Part shown: positions 1-9,729 of the stretch, piece after piece
Position numbering within the stretch: the stretch's first letter is position 1
How the letters are laid out: each line of letters starts with the position of its first letter
Assembly: GCA_003427395.1 (NCBI GenBank)
Contig: BFEA01000007.1
Location: 5,049,046-5,091,092, forward strand
DNA: 42,047 nucleotides
Direction of reading: 5' to 3'
Origin: Chara braunii
Lineage: Eukaryota; Streptophyta; Charophyceae; Charales; Characeae
Notes under the pieces: generated by a model
The model's input: only the letters and a program-made list of their open reading frames with translations
What the model was told of the DNA's origin: nothing
Databases searched by the model: none
Position numbers and translations under genes: made by a program

Positions 1-31
<31 letters not shown>

Positions 32-43
32 GAAAGAGAGGTT
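1..43. repeat. (GA)n microsatellite at window edge
   Basis: The window opens in an almost pure GA run with a few AA interruptions. It lies just before the LTR tail of element E, so the LTR's 5' part is outside the window or interrupted by the microsatellite. Confidence 0.9.
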
Positions 44-50
44 GAGCCAG

Positions 51-290
51 GAAGAGAAGAGAGTCACCTACCTTAGATGAAGGTGCTGGTGCTGGGTTGC
101 TGAATTCTGCGCTGTTGAGAGTTTGGTGACTGGTTCTCCGAAACTGTTTAACAAATTAATGTGATAATTTGTTGGAATTTCTAAGCTGCGCATTTCTGGA
201 CTTTGCATCTCTGGACTCCAGCGTGGATTTCGTGTGATCTCTCAATGTGTGTGTGTGTGCGCAAGGTGTCGAGCAGAGAGGCTCACTGCA
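51..290 (+). mobile_element. Element E: 3' part of a 5' LTR (tail only)
   Basis: The segment ends in TGCA at 287-290, followed after 5 bases by a primer-binding site. This is the same arrangement (TTGCA, short gap, TGGTATC) seen at the ends of the 5' LTRs of elements B and C in this window. The LTR start is not visible and I found no second LTR copy, so the left boundary is arbitrary. Confidence 0.55.
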
Positions 291-295
291 ATAAT

Positions 296-307
296 TGGTA
301 TCGGAGC
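296..307 (+). other. Primer-binding site, initiator Met tRNA type (element E)
   Basis: TGGTATCGGAGC matches the usual plant retrotransposon primer site TGGTATCAGAGC, complementary to the 3' end of tRNA-iMet, except for A to G at position 8. The same G variant occurs at 25273-25284 in element B, so it is a lineage feature rather than a random error. Minus-strand DNA synthesis would start here. Confidence 0.75.
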
Positions 308-1164
308 TGGTAACTCCCTCCATCCGCTGGTGATGAATGCTGGCATGATTAAGGCCGGTGAGTGAAGGTTGGGAGTTTGATATAGGGGCTGTAGGCCGAA
401 GAAGAAGTGGCCAGTATTGGGGGATGGTGATCACATACCTGCATGCGAGGAGCGTCGAGGAGATTCATCTAAGGAACGTTCACAAGTGAAGTGCATCGCC
501 CCCTAAGCCCTGTATTTGCTTTAATGAATGCGGAAGTGTTTTGGTACCTTCCCACATCTTGGTGTTGCTGCTGCTGGAAAGAACACTTGGTGACAATCTG
601 ATTTTGTCTTGAGTCAGCATCTGGTCAGACATATGTCTATGAAGTAGGTCGTGTCTAGGCTAGAAGCTCGGCAACTGGATGTATCACCCGTAAAGTAGGG
701 AGGATGGGCATGAGCGGCGAGCGCTCGTAAAACAACTCGTCTAACCCTAAGACCGGTTTGACTGGCATGTAACAAAACCGGAGCTGACGCAGTTAGGAGC
801 TATAAGTCTTGAGAGCGAACCTTCAGATCCTGGTGGGCACAACGTCCTGTCTGCGCCATTAAATAATTCCTGAGGTCCTTGCTGGCTGACCATAAGCTGC
901 TGGTTGCCAACCAGCCTGACAGGGTAGCTGTAGTGACACTGTGGGGGGGAAGAACTCAGGTCCGACTCCAATCTAGATTAGGTAGTTTAAGTGTTGAGGG
1001 TGAGTTTTGCATGGTGAGGAGGTGGAGGCTACATACCTGTGCCTTTAGTAACCATGGATGACTACCCAATGTTAGCTATGTTGACCCTGTTCGTGCTATG
1101 GGGTTCACTCCTCCGTTTCTTGTTTCCTCTAGGATTCCACCGGACATGCATCACGAGTGTAACT
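308..1164 (+). other. Untranslated leader of element E
   Basis: This stretch between primer site and gag has no convincing coding sequence. A short part near 838-880 (a CGTCCTGTCTGCG box followed by TTAAATAATTC) resembles 25950-25980 in the leader of element B, which supports a related leader. It contains a (GT)n run near 246-259. Confidence 0.5.
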
Positions 1165-2046
1165 ATGAGATCTGGTGGGACAACACAGCCATATACAACA
1201 GATCAGCAGGCAGAAATTGATCGGAAGATGGCTGAGAAGAAGAAAGAGGAGGAGAAAAAAAGAGAGGAGGAGGAGGAAGTTAAGAAGGAACTAGAGGAGG
1301 AGAAAGAGAAAATGGAGAAAGAAATGAAGAAGAGAGAAGAAGGAGCTAGAAGTTGAAGAAGAAGAGGAAGGAGAAGAAGAAGAAGAAAGAGGAGGATTGG
1401 TGAGGAGACGAGCCCAACCAGAAGGAGAGGAGGTGGCGGAGAGAAGCTATGCTGCGGAGTTGAGACTCCAGCAGGTTGAGGACTTGGACTAAGTGGAAAA
1501 TTTTGGGTACTGGACAAAGCTTCCAGAAGAAACTAATTAAGAGAGGGATCGTTTTGTAGCGAAGTTGGCAGCAACAAGGGATCAAGAGGAAAGGAAGTTG
1601 CTGATTGAGGAGGAAAAAGGGGAACTCAATCAAAAGTTACTGGTTGCAAGAAGGAAAGAATTTGAGGAGAGGAAGGGGAGAGACTCCAGACATTGTTGAA
1701 AGAGTTGAAAGGGAAACAAATATAAACTTTGGAACGCTGGAACATTCTGACTGACACTTTGCTGCATACCACCCATGAACTCTCTGCACTTCAACGAGCC
1801 GTTAGAAAGGTAGAACAACACTAGGAAGAGTTTAAGGGCATCTGGAATAACTACCTTAGTGCGTCATCTAGCCAAGTGGACCATAGGGTCCTACAGTATG
1901 CACGCCAATTAGACGATATCTTCACTCAGAAACTGATTAACATCATTGGCGGGGGTGTAGATGGTGGCGATGATGGGGATGGCGACAAGAAAGGAAAGGT
2001 CCTTCAAGGCCCTAAAAACGTCCTCTATCCTAATGCACTGTGAGTA
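1165..2046 (+). pseudogene. Degenerate gag of element E (coiled-coil N-terminal region)
   Basis: From ATG 1165 the frame gives a short polar start (SGGTTQPYTTDQQAEIDRKM) and then a Lys/Glu-rich coiled coil to about 1356, where a stop ends it. Downstream, 1360-1830 still encodes K/E/R-rich text in shifting frames with repeated stops (for example EERKLLIEEEKGELNQKLLV near 1580-1640). Around 1860-1990 a frame reads LDDIFTQKLINIIGGG. K/E-rich coiled coils before the capsid are common in gag of large plant retroelements; here it is inferred from composition and from its position behind the primer site. I see no zinc knuckle or pol after it, so the element is truncated or replaced downstream. Purine-strand low complexity could mimic part of this signal. 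Confidence 0.5.
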
Positions 2047-3240
2047 TTGCACCATTGAGGTACAACCTGCCTCCTTCATCAACGAAATTGCAAAGCTTGC
2101 CGCATCTCCCCCTAGACACGAACTCGCCATAAGTACGCAGTCCCAATATGGAATCAACAGTGCGTACAGGTTCATGTCCATCACCGCCTCACAATGAAAA
2201 ATGCTCTCCTCCTTCCCTGCGTATGTCCAAGGGAGTTTTACATTCATCTTGTCCCTTTGTTCTCCTCTCTCAGACTTATCTCCTTCCTTCCTTCGTGTTG
2301 GGGCTTTTGTGTGAGAGTAAGTTTGGAGTGGCGAGACACTTCGAGAAGACTTTGTGCTACAATTTGGGAGAGGTGACAGTGAGAGGCACTCAAGGGAGAC
2401 ACTTGGCGAATTTAGGGCTTCCCTCAAGTAGGCGAGCTTGAGGAAAGCAACCATTATGCATCTATGGATTGCAAGTTGCTACTTTGTTCTTCAACATATT
2501 GATTGCCTGTTGGGGTTACTCTGGGTTTCTTTTTCTACTCCTCTGTAGTCTTTATTTGTGAATCTGAGTATGCAAACTTTTTCTCACTTGATGGATGAAG
2601 AGATGAGGTATCTTGCCTTGGACACCATATCTTCCTACAATGCGTTGTCTCTTTGTCTTTGAACAGATGTAGACTGTAGGTTCGTTCTGAAGTTGAAATT
2701 TGTTTTCCAGTTCAGTAGAGGCAGAACGTAGGTCCATGCGGGACTCTTCTTGGTTGGGACTTGGTCACGACCTACTTGGGACCTTCCAGGTACCCTGTGG
2801 GACCAGACCCACGCAAGAAAGTCCCCTTAGGCCCAAATCTGTTTGACGTTAGATCATTCTCTTTCAGTATGGGACACAAAGTTTTATTCTTTGGTTGGAG
2901 CACTCGCAACCGATGGGATCTCGACTGAGATTTTTTGTATACTTTGACCGCACGGTCCGTAGTTTGACTCACACCTTATACACCACTCAATTCTTCATTG
3001 TTGCATGTTGTTACTCGTTGTCTGAACTTGTTGTACGTCCACGGAACTGATCAGATTGGACTCAAGGGGATCTCGTATTCGGTCTGATCAGGCTCAGACG
3101 CTAGATCAGATCTCTCATCTGAATTATTTTTTGTTGTCGTATGGTTGCTTTCTAGTCCAAATGTAATGCCGCTCCGGCTAGGAGTTCTACCTTCTCTTCC
3201 TTGAGCTTTTCAGTTGTTCCTTTTCTGAGTTCATATTTCC
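2047..3240. other. No gene recognised; probable leader or LTR remnants upstream of element A
   Basis: This stretch has only short shadow frames. It should hold the 3' remains of element E and the LTR and leader of element A, but I found no TGGTATC primer site and no direct repeat matching sequence after 8865. The segment 2730-2960 has non-repetitive, promoter-like composition but nothing diagnostic. Confidence 0.4.
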
Positions 3241-3897
3241 ATGTCTGTAGAGACTTGTGGACAAAAGGAAGAGAGAGAGAGAGAGAGAAGGGAGAGAAAA
3301 AGAACTCATCTTAAAAGACTTGCCGAGTCTTTTTCCATAATGCCTGAGAACCCCGGTAGTTCTAACATGGCCACTGTAAAGGCCTACGTAGTCTTAAAGG
3401 CCCAATTGGATGCAGCCAACGATGAGGACAAGTTATTGTTCCAAGTCCTCTACAACAAGGCATTGGAGAGAGAAGAGAAGGCAGAGGAGGAAAAGCCGAA
3501 AACCGTTGTTGCGAACCACGGGGCTGTTTCCAAAACAGTCCCCTCCTTGCCCGACACTAAGGTCAAGAAAGATCTAGTCGCATATCTGCGTGCTCTCATA
3601 GACTGTCACCTACTCAGTGAAATTCCTAGTCAGATCGCTAAACTTTTTGACCAGTTAAGTGAACTGCGGATGCAAATTGTGGATATGGCAAAGGAGCACA
3701 GTGATCAGATGCAGCAAATAGCATATCTGCATCAGGCCCAGATCCCAAACTCTCTTCCTCTGCCTTCTGCCTCAAATGTTCTTAACCAGTATGTCCTTGC
3801 TCCTCTTCATGCCTCTACCTCTTCGTCTCTAAGTCTGGTTCAATCGGAACCTACAATAGGTGCAGACCCGCTGCCAATGCAACAAGTAACAACGTAG
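3241..3897 (+). pseudogene. Element A: gag N-terminal region
   Basis: The 218-codon frame starts at ATG 3241. A GA-microsatellite-derived basic stretch (residues 9-26) leads into an acidic/basic helical region (about 50-100) and then a Ser/Pro/Thr-rich tail. No capsid major homology or zinc knuckle is evident. It is assigned to gag only because it precedes a fragment (3969-4574) that leads into protease-RT. The frame closes with a stop at 3895-3897, and the next gag-like frame is in another phase, so gag is broken here. Confidence 0.5.
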
Positions 3898-3968
3898 GGA
3901 TTTTTACAACTGTTGCAGCCTCAAGTTCAAACGCAACATTTGTTGGTGTCGGTCATAGGAGTCCCTAC

Positions 3969-4574
3969 GTGGACAGAAAGGCGGTACAAATACCGTCTAA
4001 GTACATGGATGTTGTGAAAGGTGCGGTTCCCACTGCTTACACACATCGCCTAGGCAAAAATCTCATTGGATATATGGATTGGCTCTCCCTCATGCAGGAT
4101 GTAGTCACCCTCGAGGCACAAGACCTCGTTTCCACAACAGGCAACAAAAAGCCTATAGGCGGCAAGTGGTTTAGAGGCAGCAACCGCTTTGCTATGCATG
4201 ACCTACTGGAGGTTGATGAGGAGGCCTATGTAGATGACCCCACTCTTGATGATGATCAAGAGCAGGACTCTGATATAGCCTGTTCATCTTCAGCTCATGA
4301 ATCTGATATTAACAACGACGAAGAGAAACTTAATGCCTTTAGAAAGTCTACCAATGTGAAGGGACCAAACCGGAATTCAGGGAAGAATTATGTCCCATTC
4401 CCGAAAGGAGCCAAGATCCCAACCAAACCGGAGAATGCTGCAACCAAACCTTGGTTAGACCTCCAGATCAGCGAAAGTGAATGGAAGGCTAGGATCAAGA
4501 AGGGAGTTTGTCTGAAACCCAATCATAAAGTCCAAAGGTTTTATAGGTTGCAAGGAAACCCAAATCGGGCATAG
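3969..4574 (+). pseudogene. Element A: gag C-terminal region ending at a putative -1 frameshift site
   Basis: This is a roughly 200-codon frame opening without an ATG (first codon GTG). It encodes a hydrophilic protein with an acidic Asp/Glu patch (about residues 75-110) and a basic C-terminus. It ends with CGG GCA TAG at 4566-4574, directly after CCCAAAT (4559-4565). Protease lies in the -1 frame, which is open from the heptamer to a stop at 4772. There is no CCHC knuckle, unlike elements B, C and D. The family assignment rests on position and on the downstream pol. Confidence 0.5.
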
Positions 4575-4599
4575 AGCTGACATCAACACCTTCTATAGC
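4559..4599 (+). promoter_or_regulatory. Candidate -1 ribosomal frameshift signal, element A
   Basis: The heptamer C CCA AAT is in gag phase (codons CCA 4560-4562, AAT 4563-4565) and fits X XXY YYZ. The gag stop follows two codons later at 4572-4574. In the -1 frame the sequence continues through IELTSTPSIASETEPD toward protease. Downstream, GCATAGA (569-575) can pair with TCTATAGC (592-599) with one bulge and a 16-nt loop. This stem differs from the one shared by B, C and D, so the structural part is weaker here. Confidence 0.5.
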
Positions 4600-4774
4600 A
4601 AGCGAGACTGAACCTGACGCATATCAACAGTCCTCTCTTGAAGCTCCATCATCTGCTGATTCCAAGGCTAACGCATGTGATGTTCTCTATGTCCAGCCTT
4701 GGAAGGAGTCTGAGATGGTCAACTTCCACTATCACCTAGAGCACTGGGCTGAGATGAAACAGCGGCATGCTTAA

Positions 4775-5430
4775 GGGGGAGAGGAGTTGATCTTTTTCAA
4801 GTTTCTCATTGACCACCGCTACCTCAGTGTCTTAGCTGATTGTGGCGCAACTACTAACTTCATGTCTCCACACGGGGTACGCAAAGTGGGCTTGGGAATG
4901 AAGCAAGTGGAGTTGCAGGCCCCTTGCAAGACCCAAGTAGGCAACAAAGAAATTGTCTCCTCTACGCATGCAGTCAAAGGTGTGCGCACTACCTTTGACA
5001 AAGATAAGACAGTCACACATGCACTCAACTTCTATGTGCTTGATAAATGTCCTTTCGACGCAATTCTTGGATTGAGCTGGGTACGGTCCCAATGCAAATG
5101 GACTGAGTGGAAGGCTGATCTCTTTGTGGTGCATGATGCTTTCGGAAATGAACGCACAATATTACTAGACAAGAAGAGCGGATCCCAATTGACTTGTCTC
5201 AATGCAATGCATTTCTGCAAGAAATGGCGCAAGCACAAGGAGGAAGAACAATTGTATGTTGCTTTTGTTCGTCCTCCTTACGTTCCTTCTACTTTTGCGG
5301 CTACTACAAATCTTACTTTGCCTAATGTGCCTGCTTTTAGTATTTCTACTTCTCCACCTACTTCTACTTCAAATGAGTCTACTTCAGATTCGGTTTCCTT
5401 TACTAAAAATTTGCGACCTGATCTAGGTGA
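4775..5430 (+). pseudogene. Element A: retroviral-type aspartic protease domain
   Basis: The domain reads LADCGATTNFMS at about 4830-4866, the D-x-G-A active-site loop of Ty3/gypsy proteases with Cys in the middle position. It later has FDAILGLSWV (about 5056-5085), the second conserved loop. The enzyme would cleave Gag-Pol as a dimer. An in-frame stop at 4772-4774 lies just upstream. A Thr/Ser/Pro-rich linker follows (about 5270-5420). DCG variants occur in other gypsy-type elements, so Cys alone need not mean loss of activity. Confidence 0.8.
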
Positions 5431-5479
5431 TCCTTTTTTTTTATCCCTCACCCTGCCGATACCAACAAGCATCCAAAGC

Positions 5480-6260
5480 CTACTCGACCGATTTCCGAAA
5501 GTTGTGGCTGAACCCCATGGAATTCCCATGCGATCGGTCAAACACACGATTGAGTTGGTCGAAGGCGCTTTTCCCCCAAGGGGCTGTGTATACCGTATGG
5601 GATCCGGCGAGTTGGAGGAACTCCGAAAATAGATCGATGAGATGATCGACAAGGGATGGATTAAACCTACTAAATCTGAATTTGGTGCACCCGTTCTATT
5701 TGTCCCCCAGAAAGGAGGCAAACTTCGTACGTGTATTGATTACCACGGCCTAAACCGCATCACAAGGAAGAGCTTACCCATTGCCGCACATAGATGATTT
5801 GGTTGATGCTGCAAGTGGGTGCAAGGTATTTTCCAAGATTGACCTCAAGTCTGGATACCACCAGATTGACCTCAAGTCTGGATACCACCAGATTGACCTC
5901 AAGTCTGGATACCACCAGATTGACCTCAAGTCTGGATACCACCAAATTGACCTCAAGTCTGGATACCACCAGATTGAAGTCGTTCCTACAAACCAACACA
6001 AGACTGCGTTCAAGATACGGGATGGGCTTTACGAATTCACTGTAATGCCATTTGGTCTCACGAACACACCAGCCACCTTTCAAAGTCTTATGGACAAGGT
6101 CCTCCACGAATAGATTGATCGATTTTTGGTTGTGGATCTGGATGACATTATGATTTTCAGCAAATCGATCGAGGAACATATGAAGCACCTTGAGGAAGTG
6201 TTCGCCATCCTCAAGAAAACGCAGCTCCATCTCAACTTAAAAATCTAAGTTCGGGAGAGA
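5480..6260 (+). pseudogene. Element A: reverse transcriptase, multiply broken
   Basis: The RT begins with the connector HTIELVEGAFPPRG and continues with the fingers motif KGWIKP. It carries a stop at 5630-5632, a frame change near 5777-5781 (between KSLP and LPHIDDL), a fivefold motif A repeat (5838-5972), FGLTNTPATFQ, and a stop at 6111-6113. The catalytic box is then read as VVDLDDI: GAT at 6135-6137 replaces the Tyr codon of the usual YLDD. A further frame shift lies near 6238-6250. The order of motifs is normal for a Ty3/gypsy RT, which copies element RNA into DNA, but this copy cannot make a functional enzyme. Confidence 0.9.
5838..5972 (+). repeat. Five tandem in-frame copies of a 27-bp RT motif A segment
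   Basis: The unit encodes IDLKSGYHQ and starts at 5838, 5865, 5892, 5919 and 5946. The copies are identical except for CAA instead of CAG at 5943-5945. The Asp in each unit is the motif A catalytic residue of Ty3/gypsy RT, so the single motif has been expanded to five without changing frame. Homologous positions in elements B and C carry one copy. Confidence 0.97.
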
Positions 6261-7230
6261 CAATGTCATCTATCTTGGGCACCGGTTGTCTGCTGCAGGC
6301 CTTGAGCCTGAGGCAAGCAAGGTTGAGGTCATACGCATGTGGCCTCAACCCGCGAACGTCCGCGAATTGCATTCTTTTCTTGGTCTTGCATCATAATATC
6401 GGAAGTTCATGCCCCAATTTTCTATTGTTGCTCGCCCGTTGTCCAAACTAACAAGCAAAAACGTATCTTACACGTGTGATGCAACATGTGAGACCGCTTT
6501 TCAAGCCTTGAAAGATTCCTTGGTAAGTTATTTTGTGCTCCGCATTGCAAATTTCAAAATCACATTCGTAGTCACTACGGATGCGAGCCGGTATGGGATT
6601 GGCGCAGTGCCGCAACAAGATGATGGTGATGGTTTGTGGTCACTCGAATACTACAGCAAACACATGCCCAGCGAAAAGGTAGCCACTTCCAAGGTTGAGG
6701 TCATACGCATGTGGCCTCAACCCGCGAACGTCCGCGAATTGCGTTCTTTTCTTGGTCTTGCATCATAATATCGGAAGTTCGTGCCCCAATTTTCTATTGT
6801 TGCTCGCCCGTTGTCCAAACTAACAAGCAAAAACTTATCTTACACGTGTGATGCAACATGTGAGACCGCTTTTCAAGCCTTGAAAGAGGCCTTCGTAAGT
6901 TATCTTGTGCTCCGCATTGCAAATTTCAAAATCACATTCGTAGTCACTACGAATGCGAGCCGGTATGAGATTGGCGCAGTGCCGCAACAACATGATGGTG
7001 ATGGTTTGTGGCCGCTCGAATACTACAGCAAACGCATGCCCAGCAAAAAGGTAGCCACTTCCACCTACATGCGCGAGCTCTATGCTCTGCACGAAGCATT
7101 GAACCATTTGAAGCACTATCTTTTGGGACGCCGTTTCAAGGTCTTCTCCGATCATGAGACCTTGAAATCGATCAAGGAGCAAACCACCCTGTCCCCCACG
7201 GTGACTCACTGGTTCCATGAGATTGACTGA
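6260..7230 (+). pseudogene. Element A: RT thumb/connection and RNase H, internally duplicated
   Basis: The frame runs through the connection motif (IRMWPQPANVRELHSFLGLAS) and a stop at 6394-6396, then YRKF and the RNase H start FVVTTDASRYGIGAV (6571-6615). A 372-bp tandem copy follows, in which the first RNase H Asp codon GAT (6580-6582) has become AAT (6952-6954). After copy 2 the domain continues normally with MRELYALHEAL and VFSDHETLKSI, carrying the Glu and second Asp. RNase H would degrade the RNA of RNA-DNA hybrids during replication. Confidence 0.88.
6321..7064 (+). repeat. 372-bp tandem duplication within element A pol
   Basis: The segment 6321-6692 is repeated at 6693-7064 at constant 372-bp offset with scattered substitutions. 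Both copies carry the same TAA stop (6394-6396 and 6766-6768) inside the FLGLAS/YRKF motif. The junction shares AAG with the start of the unit, suggesting slippage or unequal exchange at microhomology. Confidence 0.95.
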
Positions 7231-7600
7231 CTTTGAATTAAAGCACAAAAAGGGCTATTATAAGCGAGTTGCTGATGCATTGTCTCGCCACCCCGCGTAT
7301 ATGACTTGCCTTTTGAACTCTTATGACCTCCAGAAGAAACTGAAGAAGGAACTTGTGGAGCAAACTGCCAAGGATCCGGACCTTAGTCCACTCCTTGAGG
7401 AGCTGAGGGTTGACCCCAGCGTTCAACCTGATTTTCATTAATGCTAAGGTCTGGTTTTCCGACGTTACGAAAAGAATGATCGTTGGTGTGTACCCAACCA
7501 TGAGCCTCTCCGCACAAACTTCTTGGACTTGGCTCACGATCGGAGTGGACACTTCGGCATGGCAAAGACCTACGGAATACTACAACAGTTTGATTGACCT
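7217..7600 (+). pseudogene. Element A: end of RNase H, tether and integrase zinc-binding region
   Basis: The text ADALSRHP (about 7274-7298) marks the usual end of the RNase H/tether in chromoviral pol. After it, frames shift between 7430 and 7600. LDLAHDRSGHFGMAKTY (about 7525-7575) matches the H-H part of the HHCC finger, with CQVCQ following at about 7636-7650 in the next segment. At least one indel near 7438 breaks the frame. Confidence 0.75.
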
Positions 7601-7603
7601 GGT

Positions 7604-8308
7604 ATGAAAGGATCTGCTGAGAAGTTTGTGGCTGCGTGTCAAGTCTGTCAACGAATTAAACCATCAAGACAAAAGCCCAAGGGGCAGCTTAAACCTCTTC
7701 CCATTCCCAACGGTCCCGGAGAGTCTGTCTCTATCGACTTCAGGGACATGGGAAAGACAAGTAAGAATGGATATTCACAAGTGACGGTGATTGTTGATCG
7801 ATTTTCCAAATTCTTGAATCTAATTCCATTGCCACCTCATGCCCCAACTGAACTTGTGATCCGCGAGTTCCACCAGAAGTCCATTATGAAGTTCGGGACC
7901 CCAAAAACCGTTGTCAGTGACCGGGACCCGCGGAAGGACTTCACGTCCCAACTCCCTGGCCTCAAACTGAGCATGACATCCGATCGACATCCTGAAACCA
8001 ACGGTTTGGCTGAGGAGATTAATCAGACTGTGTTTCAACTTCTTCGTGCCTTAATTATTCCGGATCAAGAAACATAGGATGAAGAGTTGTATTCGGTCAA
8101 GGGGTTGTACAACAACTTCCTCCATTCTTCCACCGGCATGACCCCAAACAAGTTGCATTACGGTTGCCATATTCGTAATCCGCTCTCCTACGTATTCCCC
8201 GAAGAGCCGACTGGTCTAACGCCTGGCAGACCTGGCTTCAACACCAAGTATGATGGCTTGCTCAAGGTTGCCATTGCGACAACACGCGATGATCCATCAT
8301 GCGAATAA
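7604..8308 (+). pseudogene. Element A: integrase catalytic core
   Basis: The zinc-finger Cys pair AACQVCQRIKPSRQ opens this frame, and KPLPIPNGPGESVSIDF carries the first catalytic Asp. VVSDRDP carries the second, and ETNGLAEEIN holds the Glu of the DDE triad. A stop at 8075-8077 interrupts what would be PDQETWDEELYSVKGLYNN, and the text continues in another phase through TGMTPNKLHYG. Compared with the copies in B and C, sequence between the second Asp and LPGLKLSMTSDRHPETNG is shortened. The enzyme would insert the cDNA into chromosomes. Confidence 0.88.
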
Positions 8309-8865
8309 GAAACGCATACCTCCGACTATCGAAGTGGGAAGTTATGTTTGGGTCAAGATGTAATTTTCGAAAGAAGAGGGGGTGTCACACAAACTTCTCC
8401 CTCTCTATTATGGTATGTGGGAAGTCTTGGATGTGATTGGCGATGATAAGTTCGGTCCTTCATATGTAATTGCCATGCCTCCTCATCTGCACACATACCC
8501 AATCTTTAGTCTTGGATGTGATTGGCGATGATAAGTTCGGTCCTTCATACGTAATTGTCGTGCCTCCTCATCTGCGCACGTACCCAATCTTTAATGCATC
8601 TAAGTTGTTTATATATCGCAACGCTAAAACCTTCAAATATAGTGAGAACATGATCCCTTGTGCAATCAATGGCAGTCACGAGATTGAGGAACGACATAAC
8701 ATACAGTACCAGATTCATTTCATGTATCACCCGTTGGATGATCTCTATTGGATCTCAAAGATGGAACTGTTGCGCAACGCACCTCGTGTTGCTAAGGCAT
8801 ACGAGCGAAAGATAGCCTCTGATGCTGTACCAAAAATTTCTGCAAAACTCACTGCTACGGTGTAA
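8309..8865 (+). pseudogene. Element A: integrase C-terminal / chromodomain-like tail
   Basis: The region encodes GSYVWVKM, LDVIGDDKFGPSYVI, PPHLRTYPIFNASKL and, near the end, YWISKMELLRNAPRVAKAYERK. This matches the tail order of elements B and C (GDRVWVKS ... FHASKL ... DRWFTREELMRTAPQVIAGY). In chromoviruses this tail carries a chromodomain that guides integration. An 85-bp tandem duplication at 8423-8592 shifts the frame. The final stop is TAA at 8863-8865. Confidence 0.8.
8423..8592 (+). repeat. 85-bp tandem duplication in integrase tail of element A
   Basis: The segments 8423-8507 and 8508-8592 are near-identical, differing at a handful of sites (for example CATATG versus CATACG). The length is not a multiple of three, so the duplication breaks the reading frame. 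Confidence 0.95.
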
Positions 8866-9067
8866 TGACCTGCCAAACACGAACTGAGACACACAACTGA
8901 TTTCTAGGTTTTGCTCATGGAATGTATGCCTTGCTGAGTTTCCCGCTTGTTGCTGAGTTTTCTAAGTCTGTGTGTGTGTGTGCTTGCTGGTCTGCATGCC
9001 TGTCTGAGTGCTTGTCAGCTTGAGTGTGTGTGTGACCCGCAAGGGCACTTGTTTGTTCAGCTTGAGG
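8866..9067. other. Sequence 3' of element A, no LTR recognised
   Basis: A non-coding segment with short GT runs (8970-8982, 9023-9032). A 3' LTR of element A would be expected here, but no match to upstream sequence was found. Confidence 0.5.
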
Positions 9068-9163
9068 GCGCACATGTAGTAGTGTATATTTCGATGTTCT
9101 AGCGGCAGATTCGTTGGATTTTGCTCATCCTATCGATGGAAGTGCCCTCTCTCTCTCTCAGTG

Positions 9164-9195
<32 letters not shown>

Positions 9196-9290
9196 GCACA
9201 CACACGTGTAGTAGTATATATTTCAATGTTCTAGCGGAAGATTCATTCGATTTTGCTCATCCTATCGATGGAAGTAGCGTGAGAGCAGCC
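9068..9290 (+). repeat. Two copies of a ~132-bp dispersed repeat with CT/CA tails
   Basis: Two units share the core ATTTCRATGTTCTAGCGG ... TTTTGCTCATCCTATCGATGGAAG, about 9076-9208 and 9208-9290, offset 132 bp. Each core is followed by CT or CA microsatellite. Two more copies lie at 11911-12010 and 12068-12125, beyond the LINE fragment, so the LINE appears to sit inside this array. One frame reads FDFAHPIDGS, but there is no other evidence for coding. Confidence 0.85.
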
Positions 9291-9349
9291 GAGGGGTTAG
9301 AGACTTACCTGTTGGCCGATGAATTGCTCAACCTATCGATGGAAAACTC

Positions 9350-9352
9350 TCA

Positions 9353-9430
<78 letters not shown>

Positions 9431-9478
9431 CAGATGATGGATCGTCCGTTGAGAGAGAGAGAGAGAGAGACAGAAAGA
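9350..9478. repeat. (CT)n-(CA)n-(GA)n compound microsatellite
   Basis: A run of CT (about 9352-9372), then CA (9373-9429), then GA (9452-9479), split by a short ATGATGGATCG segment. Peptides of Ser/Leu, His/Thr or Val/Cys in these frames are translation artefacts. Confidence 0.95.
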
Positions 9479-9647
9479 GAGCCCCCCCGTCAGCACCCCC
9501 GCTCCCCCCCCCATGTTCACTTTTTTATTGCAGATTCGGGGTCCTCTAGGGTAGCGCAGCAAAACCCCGGCTTAATATATACATATATATATATATATAA
9601 TTCCCTGCTGGGTTTTTGGGCCGTTTGGATTTCCTGGGCGGACCCCC

Positions 9648-9677
9648 CTGGGCCCGCCCGGCCGGGCGGCGGCCCAG
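9648..9677. repeat. GC-rich perfect/near-perfect palindrome
   Basis: CTGGGCC (9648-9654) pairs with GGCCCAG (9671-9677), enclosing the 14-bp perfect palindrome CGCCCGGCCGGGCG (9655-9668), with a two-base asymmetry. It lies 53 bp upstream of the LINE reading frame and could form a cruciform or a strong RNA hairpin. Confidence 0.85.
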
Positions 9678-9729
9678 CCTAGATTATTAAACCTCTGGGT
9701 GCAGGGGCGCACAATGCGCAGGGCGCTCT

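Noticed and set aside
5774-6230. Minus-strand repeat proteins such as WWYPDLRSI repeats
   Set aside because: Antisense shadows of the 27-bp RT repeat.
9114-9562. His/Thr- and Val/Cys-repeat ORFs
   Set aside because: CA/GT microsatellite translations.
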